Both the position numbers and the translations under genes were made by a program. A stretch of DNA of 64,000 nt from NCBI GenBank assembly GCA_951635545.1, contig OX620685.1, forward strand, positions 3,410,001 to 3,474,000. Reading direction: 5' to 3'. Source of the stretch: CAG-873 sp910578365. Lineage in GTDB: Bacteria > Bacteroidota > Bacteroidia > Bacteroidales > Muribaculaceae. Shown here piece after piece: positions 26,216 to 34,691 of the stretch. Every line of letters begins with the position of its first letter. Within the stretch, counting starts at the first letter, position 1. The notes under the pieces were generated by a model. It worked only from the letters and a program-made list of their open reading frames with translations, made no database searches and was not told the origin of the DNA.

Positions 26216-28018
26216 TTACAGTTCAACGTTCTGACTGATGATGCGCCAGTTGAGGATGTTGATTTTGGCGCCTACGTAGTACAGAGGATCTTCGGGGGTG
26301 TCAGGCTTGATAATGATGGTAGCGTCATCGGGATCGTAAGCACCGTGGCCAAGCTTGCTGAACTTGTTAACCGAGATTTTGTACCAGTGGTTACGAACTA
26401 CACCGTAGTAGCCTTCCTTGTCCTTGTTGGCAGCAGTTGCGTTGTGCTCAACAGGAATGAAGTAGAGGTTGGTACCCTGGTTGTGCCAGATGAGGGGGGT
26501 ATCACCCTGGAAAGCGGTCAGGCGAGCGGCCAGGTCGTTGTCAGCACCTTCGAGTTTCACGAATTTTACCTCACCCTCCTCGTTTACGGTTTTCTTGTAG
26601 AGAGCCTTTGCAGCGTCGGCAAGTACAATGTCAACCTTTTCGTATCCTTCTTTGCCTACGAATGCGATGTCTTTAACATCAACCTGAGTGTAATCGGTTA
26701 CAGTTGCATCGCCCTCGGTCTTGCTATCGGCAAGGTAGTAGTAGTTCAGACCCTTGGTGCTGTTCTTTAAGCTGTTCAGAAGGTATGCCTTGAAGGTATC
26801 TTCGAGATAAGGTACACCACGGTATTCAACTATGTTCTGAACTTCGCCGTTGGCGTTGTAAAGCTTGGTGCGGAGAACCACGTGAGTAACCTTGGAGTTA
26901 ACAACCAGCTTCTGGCCGGCATTGTTCTGCTGATAGATGTTCTCGGGAGCGTTGGTGTTCTCGTAGCAGTACTCGGCATAGTCAAGCGAAGCGGGAGTAG
27001 TCAGCGCAGGAATGTTGGTATAGCTGAGATAGTTATCGAGGTTTGCACCGCCTTCATAAGCTCTGGAATATGCCCAGAAGCTGCGGTAGCGGTCAACGCT
27101 CTGCCAGGAGGTGAAAGGATTGGTGGTGGCCCAGTCGGCTTTCAGCTGCTTGCCTACATAAGAGTCGATAGCGGTAGAGTTCAGACCCCAGCCGATAACT
27201 TCGAGGTAAACCTTAGTATTTGCTAAACCGTCGCCGGAGGTGCCGTTGCTGTTGTCGCCGCCTGCGATAGTCTGCTCAATTACATAAAATTCCTTGCCGT
27301 TGATTTCTTCAGTAGGAGCATTAACAGTCAGCTGTACCTTGGCAGCCAGACGCTCTACATACACGTCGACAGGGCTGTTGTTCTGAGCTTCGTCGGCGGT
27401 GAGCTTGAAGTTGCTTTCGTTAAGCTTGGTTACGTTGTAGTACTTGTTGTCGTGGTTAGCGTTTTCTCCGAAATAAGCCGAAGTAGACATCACAAAGTTC
27501 TGAACGTTCTTTCCGTTCTCCTTCTTGAAGTTATCAGCATAAACCGACAGTTTCTGAGTGGTAGCAGCGAGAGTGGACTCGGCTGTGAAATCCTCCATGT
27601 TCAGCACTGTGAGCATATAGGTGGGATATTTGTTGCCCTTGAGTCCTTCGAGAACGAGGATATTCTTGGTCGACATATACTCGATATTGTCGTTGACAGG
27701 GTCGTCCTCGCCAAAAGAGGGAGCGTAGTTAGGTTCTACACTTGTTACCCAGTTGCCTTCTTCATCAAAGAAGAAGAAGCTTGCGCAGTCTACTTTGTGC
27801 TCGAATTCAGCACCATCTTCATACAGGGGTTTTTCATAATCTGTGCTGCGGCCCATACCCATATCGCCGGTAGAGTTGATTGTAACAGCGAGATAGGCTT
27901 TCTGACCATTGCCGGCACCGTCTTCTGCACCGCCATCGACAAAGGGCTCTTCGCTGGAGCAAGCACTCATCAGAGCTACTGAAGCAAATGCAGCAAAAAA
28001 TTTAGTTGTCTTGTTCAT
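26216..28018 (-). CDS. Mfa1 family fimbria major (stalk) subunit
   Basis: 600 residues. A lipoprotein signal (ASVALMSACSSEE, Cys 20) is followed by the Mfa1-like N-terminal domain (AYLAVTINS...) and a C-terminal domain with the family motif YVERLAAKVQLTV near 220 and RNHWYKISVNKFSKLGHG near 545. Type V pilins are lipidated, exported to the surface, trimmed by a protease at an arginine in the N-terminal domain, and joined by strand exchange using the C-terminal strand, here NILNWRIISQNVEL. It sits between the DUF3868 and FimB/Mfa2 genes, as in other Bacteroidales loci. No adjacent gingipain-type protease is present. Codon use is highly biased toward optimal codons, as expected for an abundant protein. 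Confidence 0.88.
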   Translation of the reverse strand: MNKTTKFFAAFASVALMSACSSEEPFVDGGAEDGAGNGQKAYLAVTINSTGDMGMGRSTDYEKPLYEDGAEFEHKVDCASFFFFDEEGNWVTSVEPNYAPSFGEDDPVNDNIEYMSTKNILVLEGLKGNKYPTYMLTVLNMEDFTAESTLAATTQKLSVYADNFKKENGKNVQNFVMSTSAYFGENANHDNKYYNVTKLNESNFKLTADEAQNNSPVDVYVERLAAKVQLTVNAPTEEINGKEFYVIEQTIAGGDNSNGTSGDGLANTKVYLEVIGWGLNSTAIDSYVGKQLKADWATTNPFTSWQSVDRYRSFWAYSRAYEGGANLDNYLSYTNIPALTTPASLDYAEYCYENTNAPENIYQQNNAGQKLVVNSKVTHVVLRTKLYNANGEVQNIVEYRGVPYLEDTFKAYLLNSLKNSTKGLNYYYLADSKTEGDATVTDYTQVDVKDIAFVGKEGYEKVDIVLADAAKALYKKTVNEEGEVKFVKLEGADNDLAARLTAFQGDTPLIWHNQGTNLYFIPVEHNATAANKDKEGYYGVVRNHWYKISVNKFSKLGHGAYDPDDATIIIKPDTPEDPLYYVGAKINILNWRIISQNVEL

Positions 28019-28080
28019 AAAAGTTTATTAATAAATGATTGATTGGATTGTTATTCTTTATTTTAATCTCTCTTATTATA

Positions 28081-29541
28081 TTATTTAGTTGGTTTAATCA
28101 GATACTGAACTGTCTGTCGTCCGACAAAGGCGTCGATTGTATCGCGCTGGGCCACAGCTTTTTCCATGCCGTCGGCGGCGGCGCGGTCAAAGAGGTTGCG
28201 TGCGCGCTGCAGGTCGCCGGCCATAGCAGCAAGAGTGGCTCGGCTGTAAGTGGCCTCGGCACTGTTGCCGGCGTTGTCGAGCATGTTCTGGGCCTCGTCG
28301 AGCTTGCCGTGCTTCATATATATGTTGGCGGCGTTGATAGCAGCCTGACGGTCGGTGGGATGCACTTCAGCCGCTTTAAGGAACACTGCCTCATACTCGG
28401 TGCTGCCGGGTGTAAGGGTCGATGCTATGCGCTGGAAGTCGACCGGACGCAGATTGGCCGGATTGGCGGCGTACACCTGCTTGAGTTCTTCGATATCCAC
28501 ATAGGTGCGGATTTTGTATTTAACCGTGTAATCACTATGACGCAGAGCCGGATAGATGCTGTCGAGCAGGAATTTGTATTCCTTGGGATAGCGGCGCTGA
28601 ATCTCGGAGTTCTTGGGGTCGGGCTCAAGGTCTGAGTCAACAATCGACAGTATTTCGTCGCGGTGCGGAATGTCGAGGTCAAGCAGTCGGCGGCGCAGAC
28701 CTTCCCAGTCTTCAGGCTCGTAGTCGGTCGACATTATAGCCGGGTCGAAGTGGTAATAGTCGCGCACATACACCTTCAGAGCCTCGGTACGGCCTACCGC
28801 CAGGCGCACGTTGTTGCTGTACGAGCCTTCGGGCGAGGCGTAACCCTTGATGGTGATGCCGGTGATAATGGCGTCGGGGTCGTTCTTCACAAAGTCGATA
28901 CTGCTGATAATCTTGGCCAGTTCGGCACGGTTGCCGCGGTAGTGCTCGCGAATCTCGGTACGGTTGACAATAAAGTCGATGAATGCGCTGCCCTCGGCGC
29001 TGCGTTCGATTGATTCGTCGCCTGTCAGGGCCACATATTCAAACTGCGGGTCGTACACAGGCTCGGTATAGTCCAGGCGAGCCAGCGGAGTTTCGGGAGC
29101 CGGCTGCATGGGGTCGCAGCAGTAGCTCAGACTCTGACGCATGTCGATGGTGCAGTTCTGCATCCACGGCATAAAGTCGATGTCGGTACGGTATTCGATG
29201 ATGCCTTTATCGGCAGCCGACCACACACGTGTGCCCTGAGGCAAATCGTTGTTGCGCAGGTGGTGGTAGTAGCGGTTGCGCCCTGCTATGTACACCGGCG
29301 ACAGCTCGAGCGAGTCGGCGCTGCATTCGGCACGGAGCACAGGGGTGAATATCACTTCGCGGTCGCGGCCCGGGTTCACATCGGCAGGATTGATGTCAAG
29401 ACTAATCTTCATACGCTTGCCATCGTCGTAACGGGCGATTTCGATATCGCTTAGCTTGAGAGTCGCGGCATCCTTGGCCACGATTGCCGGAGCCACTGCA
29501 GCAATGGCGACGGAAACGAATATGGTTTTAAGCGCTTTCAT
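28081..29541 (-). CDS. DUF3868 domain protein with OmpA-like segment
   Basis: 486 residues with a signal peptide (FVSVAIAAVAPAIVA). The N-terminal 180 residues match the DUF3868 style (SDIEIARYDDGKRMKISLDINP). A central segment (IIGITIKGYASPEGSYSNNVRLAVGRTEALKVYV, about 225-262) has the OmpA-C peptidoglycan-binding pattern, and the last 90 residues look like TPR helices (AAINAANIYMKHGKLDEAQNML). Such proteins are encoded just upstream of Mfa-type pilins and are thought to support pilus assembly at the outer membrane. The gene starts one base after the DUF3575 stop. Confidence 0.8.
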   Translation of the reverse strand: MKALKTIFVSVAIAAVAPAIVAKDAATLKLSDIEIARYDDGKRMKISLDINPADVNPGRDREVIFTPVLRAECSADSLELSPVYIAGRNRYYHHLRNNDLPQGTRVWSAADKGIIEYRTDIDFMPWMQNCTIDMRQSLSYCCDPMQPAPETPLARLDYTEPVYDPQFEYVALTGDESIERSAEGSAFIDFIVNRTEIREHYRGNRAELAKIISSIDFVKNDPDAIITGITIKGYASPEGSYSNNVRLAVGRTEALKVYVRDYYHFDPAIMSTDYEPEDWEGLRRRLLDLDIPHRDEILSIVDSDLEPDPKNSEIQRRYPKEYKFLLDSIYPALRHSDYTVKYKIRTYVDIEELKQVYAANPANLRPVDFQRIASTLTPGSTEYEAVFLKAAEVHPTDRQAAINAANIYMKHGKLDEAQNMLDNAGNSAEATYSRATLAAMAGDLQRARNLFDRAAADGMEKAVAQRDTIDAFVGRQTVQYLIKPTK

Positions 29542-29542
29542 A

Positions 29543-30121
29543 TCAAAATTCGTATATCAGGTTGATGGCCGCCTTGGTGGGACCTACATAATTGTGACTG
29601 TAGCCGGTCTGCACTTTCTGTCCGCAGTCGCGACACTCAAACACATCGCTGCGTGTGTACACCCAGCCCAGACCTATTTCGGCCTCGATGTTCCAGTGGC
29701 GGTTGATAATCCACGAATAGCCGTATGCGATACCTGCGCCGCCCATCCAGCCCTGGTAACGGTAATCTTTGAGTTTATTGAAATCCGTACCCAGAAATTT
29801 AAACGGCAGATTCAGGTGTCCCCAGTTGTACTGGCCTCCGAGCAGATGCGCACCAAAGAAGTGGCCCGACCACGCCTGACAGAGCCAGTAGCGGGCTTCG
29901 GGCTGAACCAGCCAGTGCTTCCAGCGGCGGTTGTCGATGGTCCAGGCGTTCAGGTTGGCACTGAGGTCGAAGGTCCATTTGGGAGCCATCCGAAACTCAA
30001 TTCCGCCATTGAGCGTCAGTCCGGCATCGTAAAGCAGATTGGTCTTCAATGCCGCTTTCTGACCGAATACAGCAGTTGAGCACAATATGGCCAACACTGC
30101 AGTCAACAGTCTTATCTTCAT
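29543..30121 (-). CDS. DUF3575 outer-membrane protein, first gene of the fimbrial operon
   Basis: 192 residues with a signal peptide (LLTAVLAILCSTAVFG). The family opening KAALKTNLLYDAGLTLNGGIEFRMAPKWTFDLSANLNAW is clear, and the body is an eight-strand-like beta barrel ending ...INLIYEF with C-terminal Phe. DUF3575 genes regularly head Bacteroidales fimbrial operons together with DUF3868. About 70 bases upstream lie three 11-base direct repeats. No standard promoter is obvious, which fits control by a dedicated activator; that is inference. Confidence 0.82.
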   Translation of the reverse strand: MKIRLLTAVLAILCSTAVFGQKAALKTNLLYDAGLTLNGGIEFRMAPKWTFDLSANLNAWTIDNRRWKHWLVQPEARYWLCQAWSGHFFGAHLLGGQYNWGHLNLPFKFLGTDFNKLKDYRYQGWMGGAGIAYGYSWIINRHWNIEAEIGLGWVYTRSDVFECRDCGQKVQTGYSHNYVGPTKAAINLIYEF

Positions 30122-30190
30122 CAGTTATAGTATTTATTTAATTGAATACATACAATAAGCGCCTAAAATGACGGTATATCACAATATTCT

Positions 30191-30223
30191 TCGATTGATT
30201 TATAGTTGGTTTTCGATTGGTTT
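30191..30223. repeat. Three 11-base direct repeats upstream of the fimbrial operon
   Basis: TCGATTGATTT, ATAGTTGGTTT and TCGATTGGTTT follow each other with no gap, about one helical turn each, 70-102 bases before the first start codon. This is the layout of a regulator binding array, such as LytTR or two-component response regulator sites. No regulator gene is adjacent. Confidence 0.65.
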
Positions 30224-30365
30224 ATCACCGCAGGCGACAACTGTGGGCTTTACGGATATATCAGGTTTCGATGCGGAATAAAGGAAATGACAGGGCGCAC
30301 CCATGGAAAACCTTCGCAGACAACAATCCGCAAAGTATTCAAACACAGACACTTACCCTCACCAT

Positions 30366-30375
30366 GGGGGGGGGG
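30366..30375. repeat. G10 homopolymer tract
   Basis: Ten G in a row, 245 bases upstream of the fimbrial operon and not inside any credible gene. Such tracts change length by slippage. The count may also be a sequencing or assembly uncertainty. Confidence 0.8.
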
Positions 30376-30386
30376 ATTTTATTGGG

Positions 30387-30422
30387 TTTTTCTGCGCGGA
30401 CTGCTTGCTCCGTACAGAAAAA
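30387..30422. other. Inverted repeat in the fimbrial upstream region
   Basis: TTTTTCTG (30387-30394) and CAGAAAAA (30415-30422) flank a second short stem (CGGA/TCCG). It could be a bidirectional terminator or a binding site. The rest of 30122-30650 shows no gene I can support. Confidence 0.45.
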
Positions 30423-30653
30423 GCATTAGTATCCGGGATGTGAAATTTCATAATTACAATTCAGATAAATCAAGGGATGAAACCAAAAAACAATATGCTA
30501 CTATCTTTATTTGGATATCCAGGTCTACTTTTATCTTTGTTTAGACACCACAAATTTAGTAATTCTTGACGAACCGACCAAAAGATCTTAAAAACAAAAC
30601 CAATATTTAACATTCTTTAAATATACTTAATGAGCTTTTTTATAACAATATAA

Positions 30654-30689
30654 AAAGAGAATGCCACCATCATAGGCAGCATCCTCTTT
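30654..30689 (-). terminator. Intrinsic terminator after the candidate 26-residue peptide gene
   Basis: A 15-position minus-strand stem (AAAGAGGATGCTGCC with GGTGGCATTCTCTTT, three G.U pairs), 6-base loop and a TTTTTA tail. It ends transcription from recJ-recQ or from the small gene before the fimbrial promoter region. Confidence 0.78.
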
Positions 30690-30700
30690 CCACGTTTCAA

Positions 30701-30781
30701 CTATTTATTTATGAGAGCCTCATTATCCAGTATCACTACTCGATAGTAAGGACGAGGGATGCTGTGATACATTACTTTCAT
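30701..30781 (-). CDS. Candidate 26-residue peptide gene downstream of recQ
   Basis: ATG at 30781 to TAG at 30701 encodes 26 residues beginning MKVMYHSIPRPYYRVVILD and ending in NK. An aromatic/basic PRPYYR core is followed by VVIL. The reading frame fits exactly between recQ (80 bases away) and a strong intrinsic terminator starting 11 bases after its stop, which is what a real short gene would look like. No hydrophobic helix or signal is present. No family is recognised. A non-coding tail of the recQ mRNA is the alternative. Confidence 0.45.
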   Translation of the reverse strand: MKVMYHSIPRPYYRVVILDNEALINK

Positions 30782-30860
30782 AATCTATTACTATAACACT
30801 ACCCCGGCCCGTTTCTATCTTGAAATTGATATAAAAGTGGCTCTGCGTGGTTTAAAATAT

Positions 30861-32774
30861 CTAAATTTCAGTTATATAAATACGCATGGCCCTCAACTCC
30901 ACGCAGCCACGATCGGCAAGCCGCCGCAACAGTTCCACCGCCTCGTCGCTGCGGCTGCGGTAGCGTTCGGCAAATGCCGTCAGACTCACGCCCTGCCCAC
31001 AGGCAGCTACCACCGCACGTACATCGGCCAACACGGCTTCTTCGTTGAGTGGTTCAGGGCTGTGCCGGCGCCTGTATTCGTCACGGCAATAGTCGCAACG
31101 GCCGCACTCGGCCGCATCGCTCTCGCCGAAGTAGCGCAACATGTCGCGCACACGGCAACCGCCGTCGCCGAATGCGAATGCCTTGATACTCTCCATGCGC
31201 GCCCGGGCCCGCTCAAGCCGGTGCTCATACACTGCCAGCGGCAACGATATGTAGCGGGGCAGCTGCCGGCGCTGAGTGTAGCATATATAAGGTTCGAGGC
31301 GCCGCGGCACATAGTGCAGCACATGCATGCGGCTGAGTGTGAGCAGCGACTCGTACACCCGCTCGGTGCCAAGACCGCAGTCGCGCGCCATGCGCTCCTC
31401 GCTAATGTTCACATAGTCGGCAAAGAGGCCGGGATAACTGCGCAACAGGCACTGAAACACTGCGTCGGTGTCGCTGTCGAGCTCGAGCGAGTAAAATTCG
31501 CGCTTGTCGGCGAGTATCATCACACGCGCCATGGATGCGTTGTCGTCGACATACTCCAGATAGCCGGCAAGAGTAAGTATGCCCAGGGCGCTGTGTACAC
31601 GCGCCGGCTGAAAATGGTTTAGGGCACAGAATTTTTCGATATTGAAGTCGTAAACCTGCTGAAAACCGCCATCGACGGCCACTCCGAGCCACACGCCTAT
31701 ACGGTCATAGATTTTCACTATGTCTTCTTTTGGCGGAAAGGCATCGGCCAGACGGCGCCCCAGCAGGGCCTTGTCGGCCCCCGATACCAGCAATACCGCG
31801 TATGAGTCCTTACCGTCGCGGCCTGCGCGGCCTGCTTCCTGATAGTATTCCTCAAGCGATGACGGCAAATCGTAATGAATCACAGTGCGGACATCGGGCT
31901 TGTCTATACCCATGCCAAAGGCGTTGGTGGCCACAATCACACGCGTAGCACCGCTTTTCCAGTCGTTCTGACGCGCGTTCTTGTCTTCGGGCAGCAGACC
32001 TGCATGGTAATAGTCGGCGCTGATGCCGGCGGCCTGAAGCACTCCGGCCAGTTCGCGCGTGCGCTTGCGCGAGCGTACATATACTATTGCGCTGCCCTGC
32101 GTGTTGTTGAGAATCTTCAGCATGGTTTCCTCCTTGTGCTCGCCCCGGCGCACCAGATAGCTGATGTTGTTGCGGCTGAAACTGAGCGAAAACAAGGCCG
32201 GCGAGCGCATTTGGAGTTTTTCGCTGATGTCGCGCACCACCTCGGGGGTGGCCGAAGCTGTCAGAGCCAGCATCACGGCATCGGGGAATTCCTTGCGCAG
32301 GTCGGCTATTTTAAGATAGTTAGGCCGGAAATCATAGCCCCACTGCGATATACAGTGGGCCTCGTCGACAACTATCATCGACAGTTGCCACTGGCGCAGC
32401 TCGCCTATGAAACTGCTGCGCTGCAGGCGCTCGGGCGACACATACACCAGATTTGTCTTGCCCAGACGGGCGCGGTCGAAGGCAAGCTGCTGCTCGGGGC
32501 GACTGAGTCCGGAGTGGATACATACAGCCATAATGCCCCGCCGCCGAAGATTGTCGACCTGGTCTTTCATCAGCGATATAAGCGGAGTCACCACCAGTGT
32601 CACACCCGGCATAAGCAAGGCAGGCACCTGAAAGGTGATACTTTTACCGCCGCCGGTAGGAAGCAGACCAATAGTGTCGCGGCCCGACATCACCGACTCT
32701 ATAATCTCGAGCTGTCGGGGTCTGAACGAAGTGTAGCCCCAGTAGCGGCCGAGTATGTCCGCGGGCGAACTCAC
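30861..32774 (-). CDS. recQ: ATP-dependent DNA helicase RecQ
   Basis: 637 residues, GTG start overlapping the recJ stop by four bases (GTGA). RecQ unwinds DNA 3' to 5' in recombinational repair. The helicase core carries motif I LLPTGGGKSITFQ (about 37-49), motif II VDEAHCISQWGYDFRP (about 137-153) with the RecQ aromatic loop, and motif VI QEAGRAGRDG (about 317). The four-cysteine zinc module is visible late (...AAECGRCDYCRDEY with an upstream partner CRVRDML). The C-terminal region, after the winged helix, is short compared with E. coli RecQ and a clear HRDC is not seen. It is coupled to recJ, a common pairing since the two act together at gaps and stalled forks. Confidence 0.93.
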   Translation of the reverse strand: MSSPADILGRYWGYTSFRPRQLEIIESVMSGRDTIGLLPTGGGKSITFQVPALLMPGVTLVVTPLISLMKDQVDNLRRRGIMAVCIHSGLSRPEQQLAFDRARLGKTNLVYVSPERLQRSSFIGELRQWQLSMIVVDEAHCISQWGYDFRPNYLKIADLRKEFPDAVMLALTASATPEVVRDISEKLQMRSPALFSLSFSRNNISYLVRRGEHKEETMLKILNNTQGSAIVYVRSRKRTRELAGVLQAAGISADYYHAGLLPEDKNARQNDWKSGATRVIVATNAFGMGIDKPDVRTVIHYDLPSSLEEYYQEAGRAGRDGKDSYAVLLVSGADKALLGRRLADAFPPKEDIVKIYDRIGVWLGVAVDGGFQQVYDFNIEKFCALNHFQPARVHSALGILTLAGYLEYVDDNASMARVMILADKREFYSLELDSDTDAVFQCLLRSYPGLFADYVNISEERMARDCGLGTERVYESLLTLSRMHVLHYVPRRLEPYICYTQRRQLPRYISLPLAVYEHRLERARARMESIKAFAFGDGGCRVRDMLRYFGESDAAECGRCDYCRDEYRRRHSPEPLNEEAVLADVRAVVAACGQGVSLTAFAERYRSRSDEAVELLRRLADRGCVELRAMRIYITEI

Positions 32775-34498
32775 TTGCGGGTGTGAATCTGCTTTACCTG
32801 CAGCTGCAGCGACGATACTGCGTTGCGGTGACGGTTCTCCTCTATGGTAAAGCAGATGTCGAATGGCTTGCCGGAGTGGATGTACTCGAAGTGTTGGGCC
32901 ATGTTGAAGGCTATGGCGCTTATGACCTTGCCCGAGGTGTCGTCGACAAGGTCGAGCTTTATATGCTCCAGCTGCTTGCCCACGAGCTTGCTGCTGCCGA
33001 AGTCACGCACATTGCGGGCGCAGAACACCGGCTTCTGGTTGCCGGGACCAAATGGATTGAACAGCCGCAGAGTAGACACAAATTCGGGTGTAATCTGCGA
33101 GAAAGTAAGCAAAGCGTCGATGTCGATCTGCGGTGTCAGCTGCTCCGGAGTGATATTATTGGCTACATACTCCTCGAAGCGACGTGTAAACTCGGGTATG
33201 TTCTCCTCCTTGAGCGACAGTCCTACGGCATAGGCGTGGCCGCCGAAATTCTCAAGCAGGTCGCGGGCCGAGTCCACGGCCTTATAGATGTCGAATCCCT
33301 GCACCGAACGCGACGAACCGGTGGCCAGACCGTTGGTAAGAGTCAGCACCACCGAGGGTTTGTAGTAAAGTTCGGTAAGGCGCGAGGCCACAATTCCGAT
33401 GATGCCCTTGTGCCAGTCTTTGTTATAAATCACAATTGACTTTTTGGGCGAGTGCATTTCGCCGCGTGCCTCAAGAATGGCGTTTGCCTCGTCGGTAATC
33501 CGCTTGTCCAATTCCTTACGGTCCTTATTGTACTGGTCGATGGCAAGCGACCGGGAGTTGGCATCCTTGCTGTCGCGCGCCACAAGCAGTTCAACAGCCT
33601 CACGACCGCTCTGCATGCGGCCCGAAGCATTGATACGAGGCCCGATTTTGAATATCACATCGCTTATACTCAGCTCTTTTCCACCCATGCCGCAGGTACG
33701 GATTATAGCCCGCAGACCCATGTTCGGGTTTGTATTGAGGCGTTTGAGCCCCACATATGCCATCACGCGGTTTTCATCGACCATAGGCACTATGTCGGCA
33801 GCTATGCTCACGGCCACAAGGTCGAGCATGCCTTCGAGTTCGGCGGTGCCGATACCGTTGCTAATCGAGAATGCCTGCATAAACTTATAACCTACTCCAC
33901 AACCCGACAGATGCGGGCACGGATAGGTACTGCCTTCGAGCTTCGGGTTCAGTATAGCTACGGCCGGAGGCAATTCGTCGTCGGGCACATGATGGTCGCA
34001 GATAATAAAGTCGATGCCTCGCGACTTTGCGTATTTGATTTCGTCGATAGCCTTTATGCCGCAGTCGAGTATGATAATAAGCTTCACACCGGACTCGGCC
34101 GCGGCGTCGATACTTTTCTGCGATATGCCATAGCCCTCGTCGTAACGCGTGGGTATATAGTAATCGATTTCAGAATAGAAATTCTGAAGGTAGCGGTACA
34201 CCAGAGCCACCGCAGTAGTGCCGTCGACATCATAGTCGCCGTACACCATTATTTTTTCTTTAGCCCCCATTGCCTTGTTCAGGCGGTCTACAGCCTTGTC
34301 CATGTCGGGCATCAGAAACGGGTCGTGCAAATCACGCAGCGACGGATGAAAAAATTTCTCCGCCTCCGCAATCGAGGTAATGCCGCGCTGGACAAGCAGT
34401 TCGCTAATGGGCTCACAGCTTGAAAAGCGTCGTGCCAGCTCGTTTTCGAGTTTCTGTTCTTCTGTAGTAAGGGGTAAATAATTCCATTTACCTGTCAT
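32771..34498 (-). CDS. recJ: Single-stranded-DNA-specific exonuclease RecJ
   Basis: 575 residues. RecJ digests single-stranded DNA 5' to 3' in recombination and mismatch repair. The DHH phosphoesterase core is complete: YGDYDVDGTTA (about 80-90), LDCGI (about 133), the CDHHVPDDELPPA motif (about 155-167) and the DHHA1 part with GPRINASGRM near 286 and GGHAYAVGL near 417. The C-terminal OB-fold region (about 455-570) is present. It is translationally coupled to recQ through the overlapping stop/start. No clear Bacteroidetes promoter is visible immediately upstream. Confidence 0.94.
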   Translation of the reverse strand: MTGKWNYLPLTTEEQKLENELARRFSSCEPISELLVQRGITSIAEAEKFFHPSLRDLHDPFLMPDMDKAVDRLNKAMGAKEKIMVYGDYDVDGTTAVALVYRYLQNFYSEIDYYIPTRYDEGYGISQKSIDAAAESGVKLIIILDCGIKAIDEIKYAKSRGIDFIICDHHVPDDELPPAVAILNPKLEGSTYPCPHLSGCGVGYKFMQAFSISNGIGTAELEGMLDLVAVSIAADIVPMVDENRVMAYVGLKRLNTNPNMGLRAIIRTCGMGGKELSISDVIFKIGPRINASGRMQSGREAVELLVARDSKDANSRSLAIDQYNKDRKELDKRITDEANAILEARGEMHSPKKSIVIYNKDWHKGIIGIVASRLTELYYKPSVVLTLTNGLATGSSRSVQGFDIYKAVDSARDLLENFGGHAYAVGLSLKEENIPEFTRRFEEYVANNITPEQLTPQIDIDALLTFSQITPEFVSTLRLFNPFGPGNQKPVFCARNVRDFGSSKLVGKQLEHIKLDLVDDTSGKVISAIAFNMAQHFEYIHSGKPFDICFTIEENRHRNAVSSLQLQVKQIHTRK

Positions 34499-34634
34499 TT
34501 ATGTTGTTCTTTTTTTAGCTGGATAGCACACTCCTGACAGTTGTGGAGTTAAGAGGAGTTAAAAACGCTGTTTATGGCGATAGACTGTCGGGCGTGTAAA
34601 AGCGGCAAGTACCTTCGCCTGCTTCAATATGCAA

Positions 34635-34669
34635 AAATAGCCAAAATAATTCAATTATCTTGGCTATTT
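34635..34669 (-). terminator. Intrinsic terminator after the MscS gene
   Basis: The minus strand folds AAATAGCCAA..ATAAT with ATTAT..TTGGCTATTT and ends in TTTTTG. It lies 22-57 bases beyond the MscS stop and separates it from recJ-recQ. Confidence 0.75.
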
Positions 34670-34691
34670 AAACTTATTTAATACTTAATTT

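Noticed and set aside
30206..30544. Open frame of 112 codons across the G10 tract
   Set aside because: Composition is not protein-like, the G tract breaks it unpredictably and nothing family-like is visible.
30122..30650. Invertible (phase-variable) promoter upstream of the fimbrial operon
   Set aside because: No pair of long inverted repeats 100-300 bases apart was found; only a short local hairpin is present.
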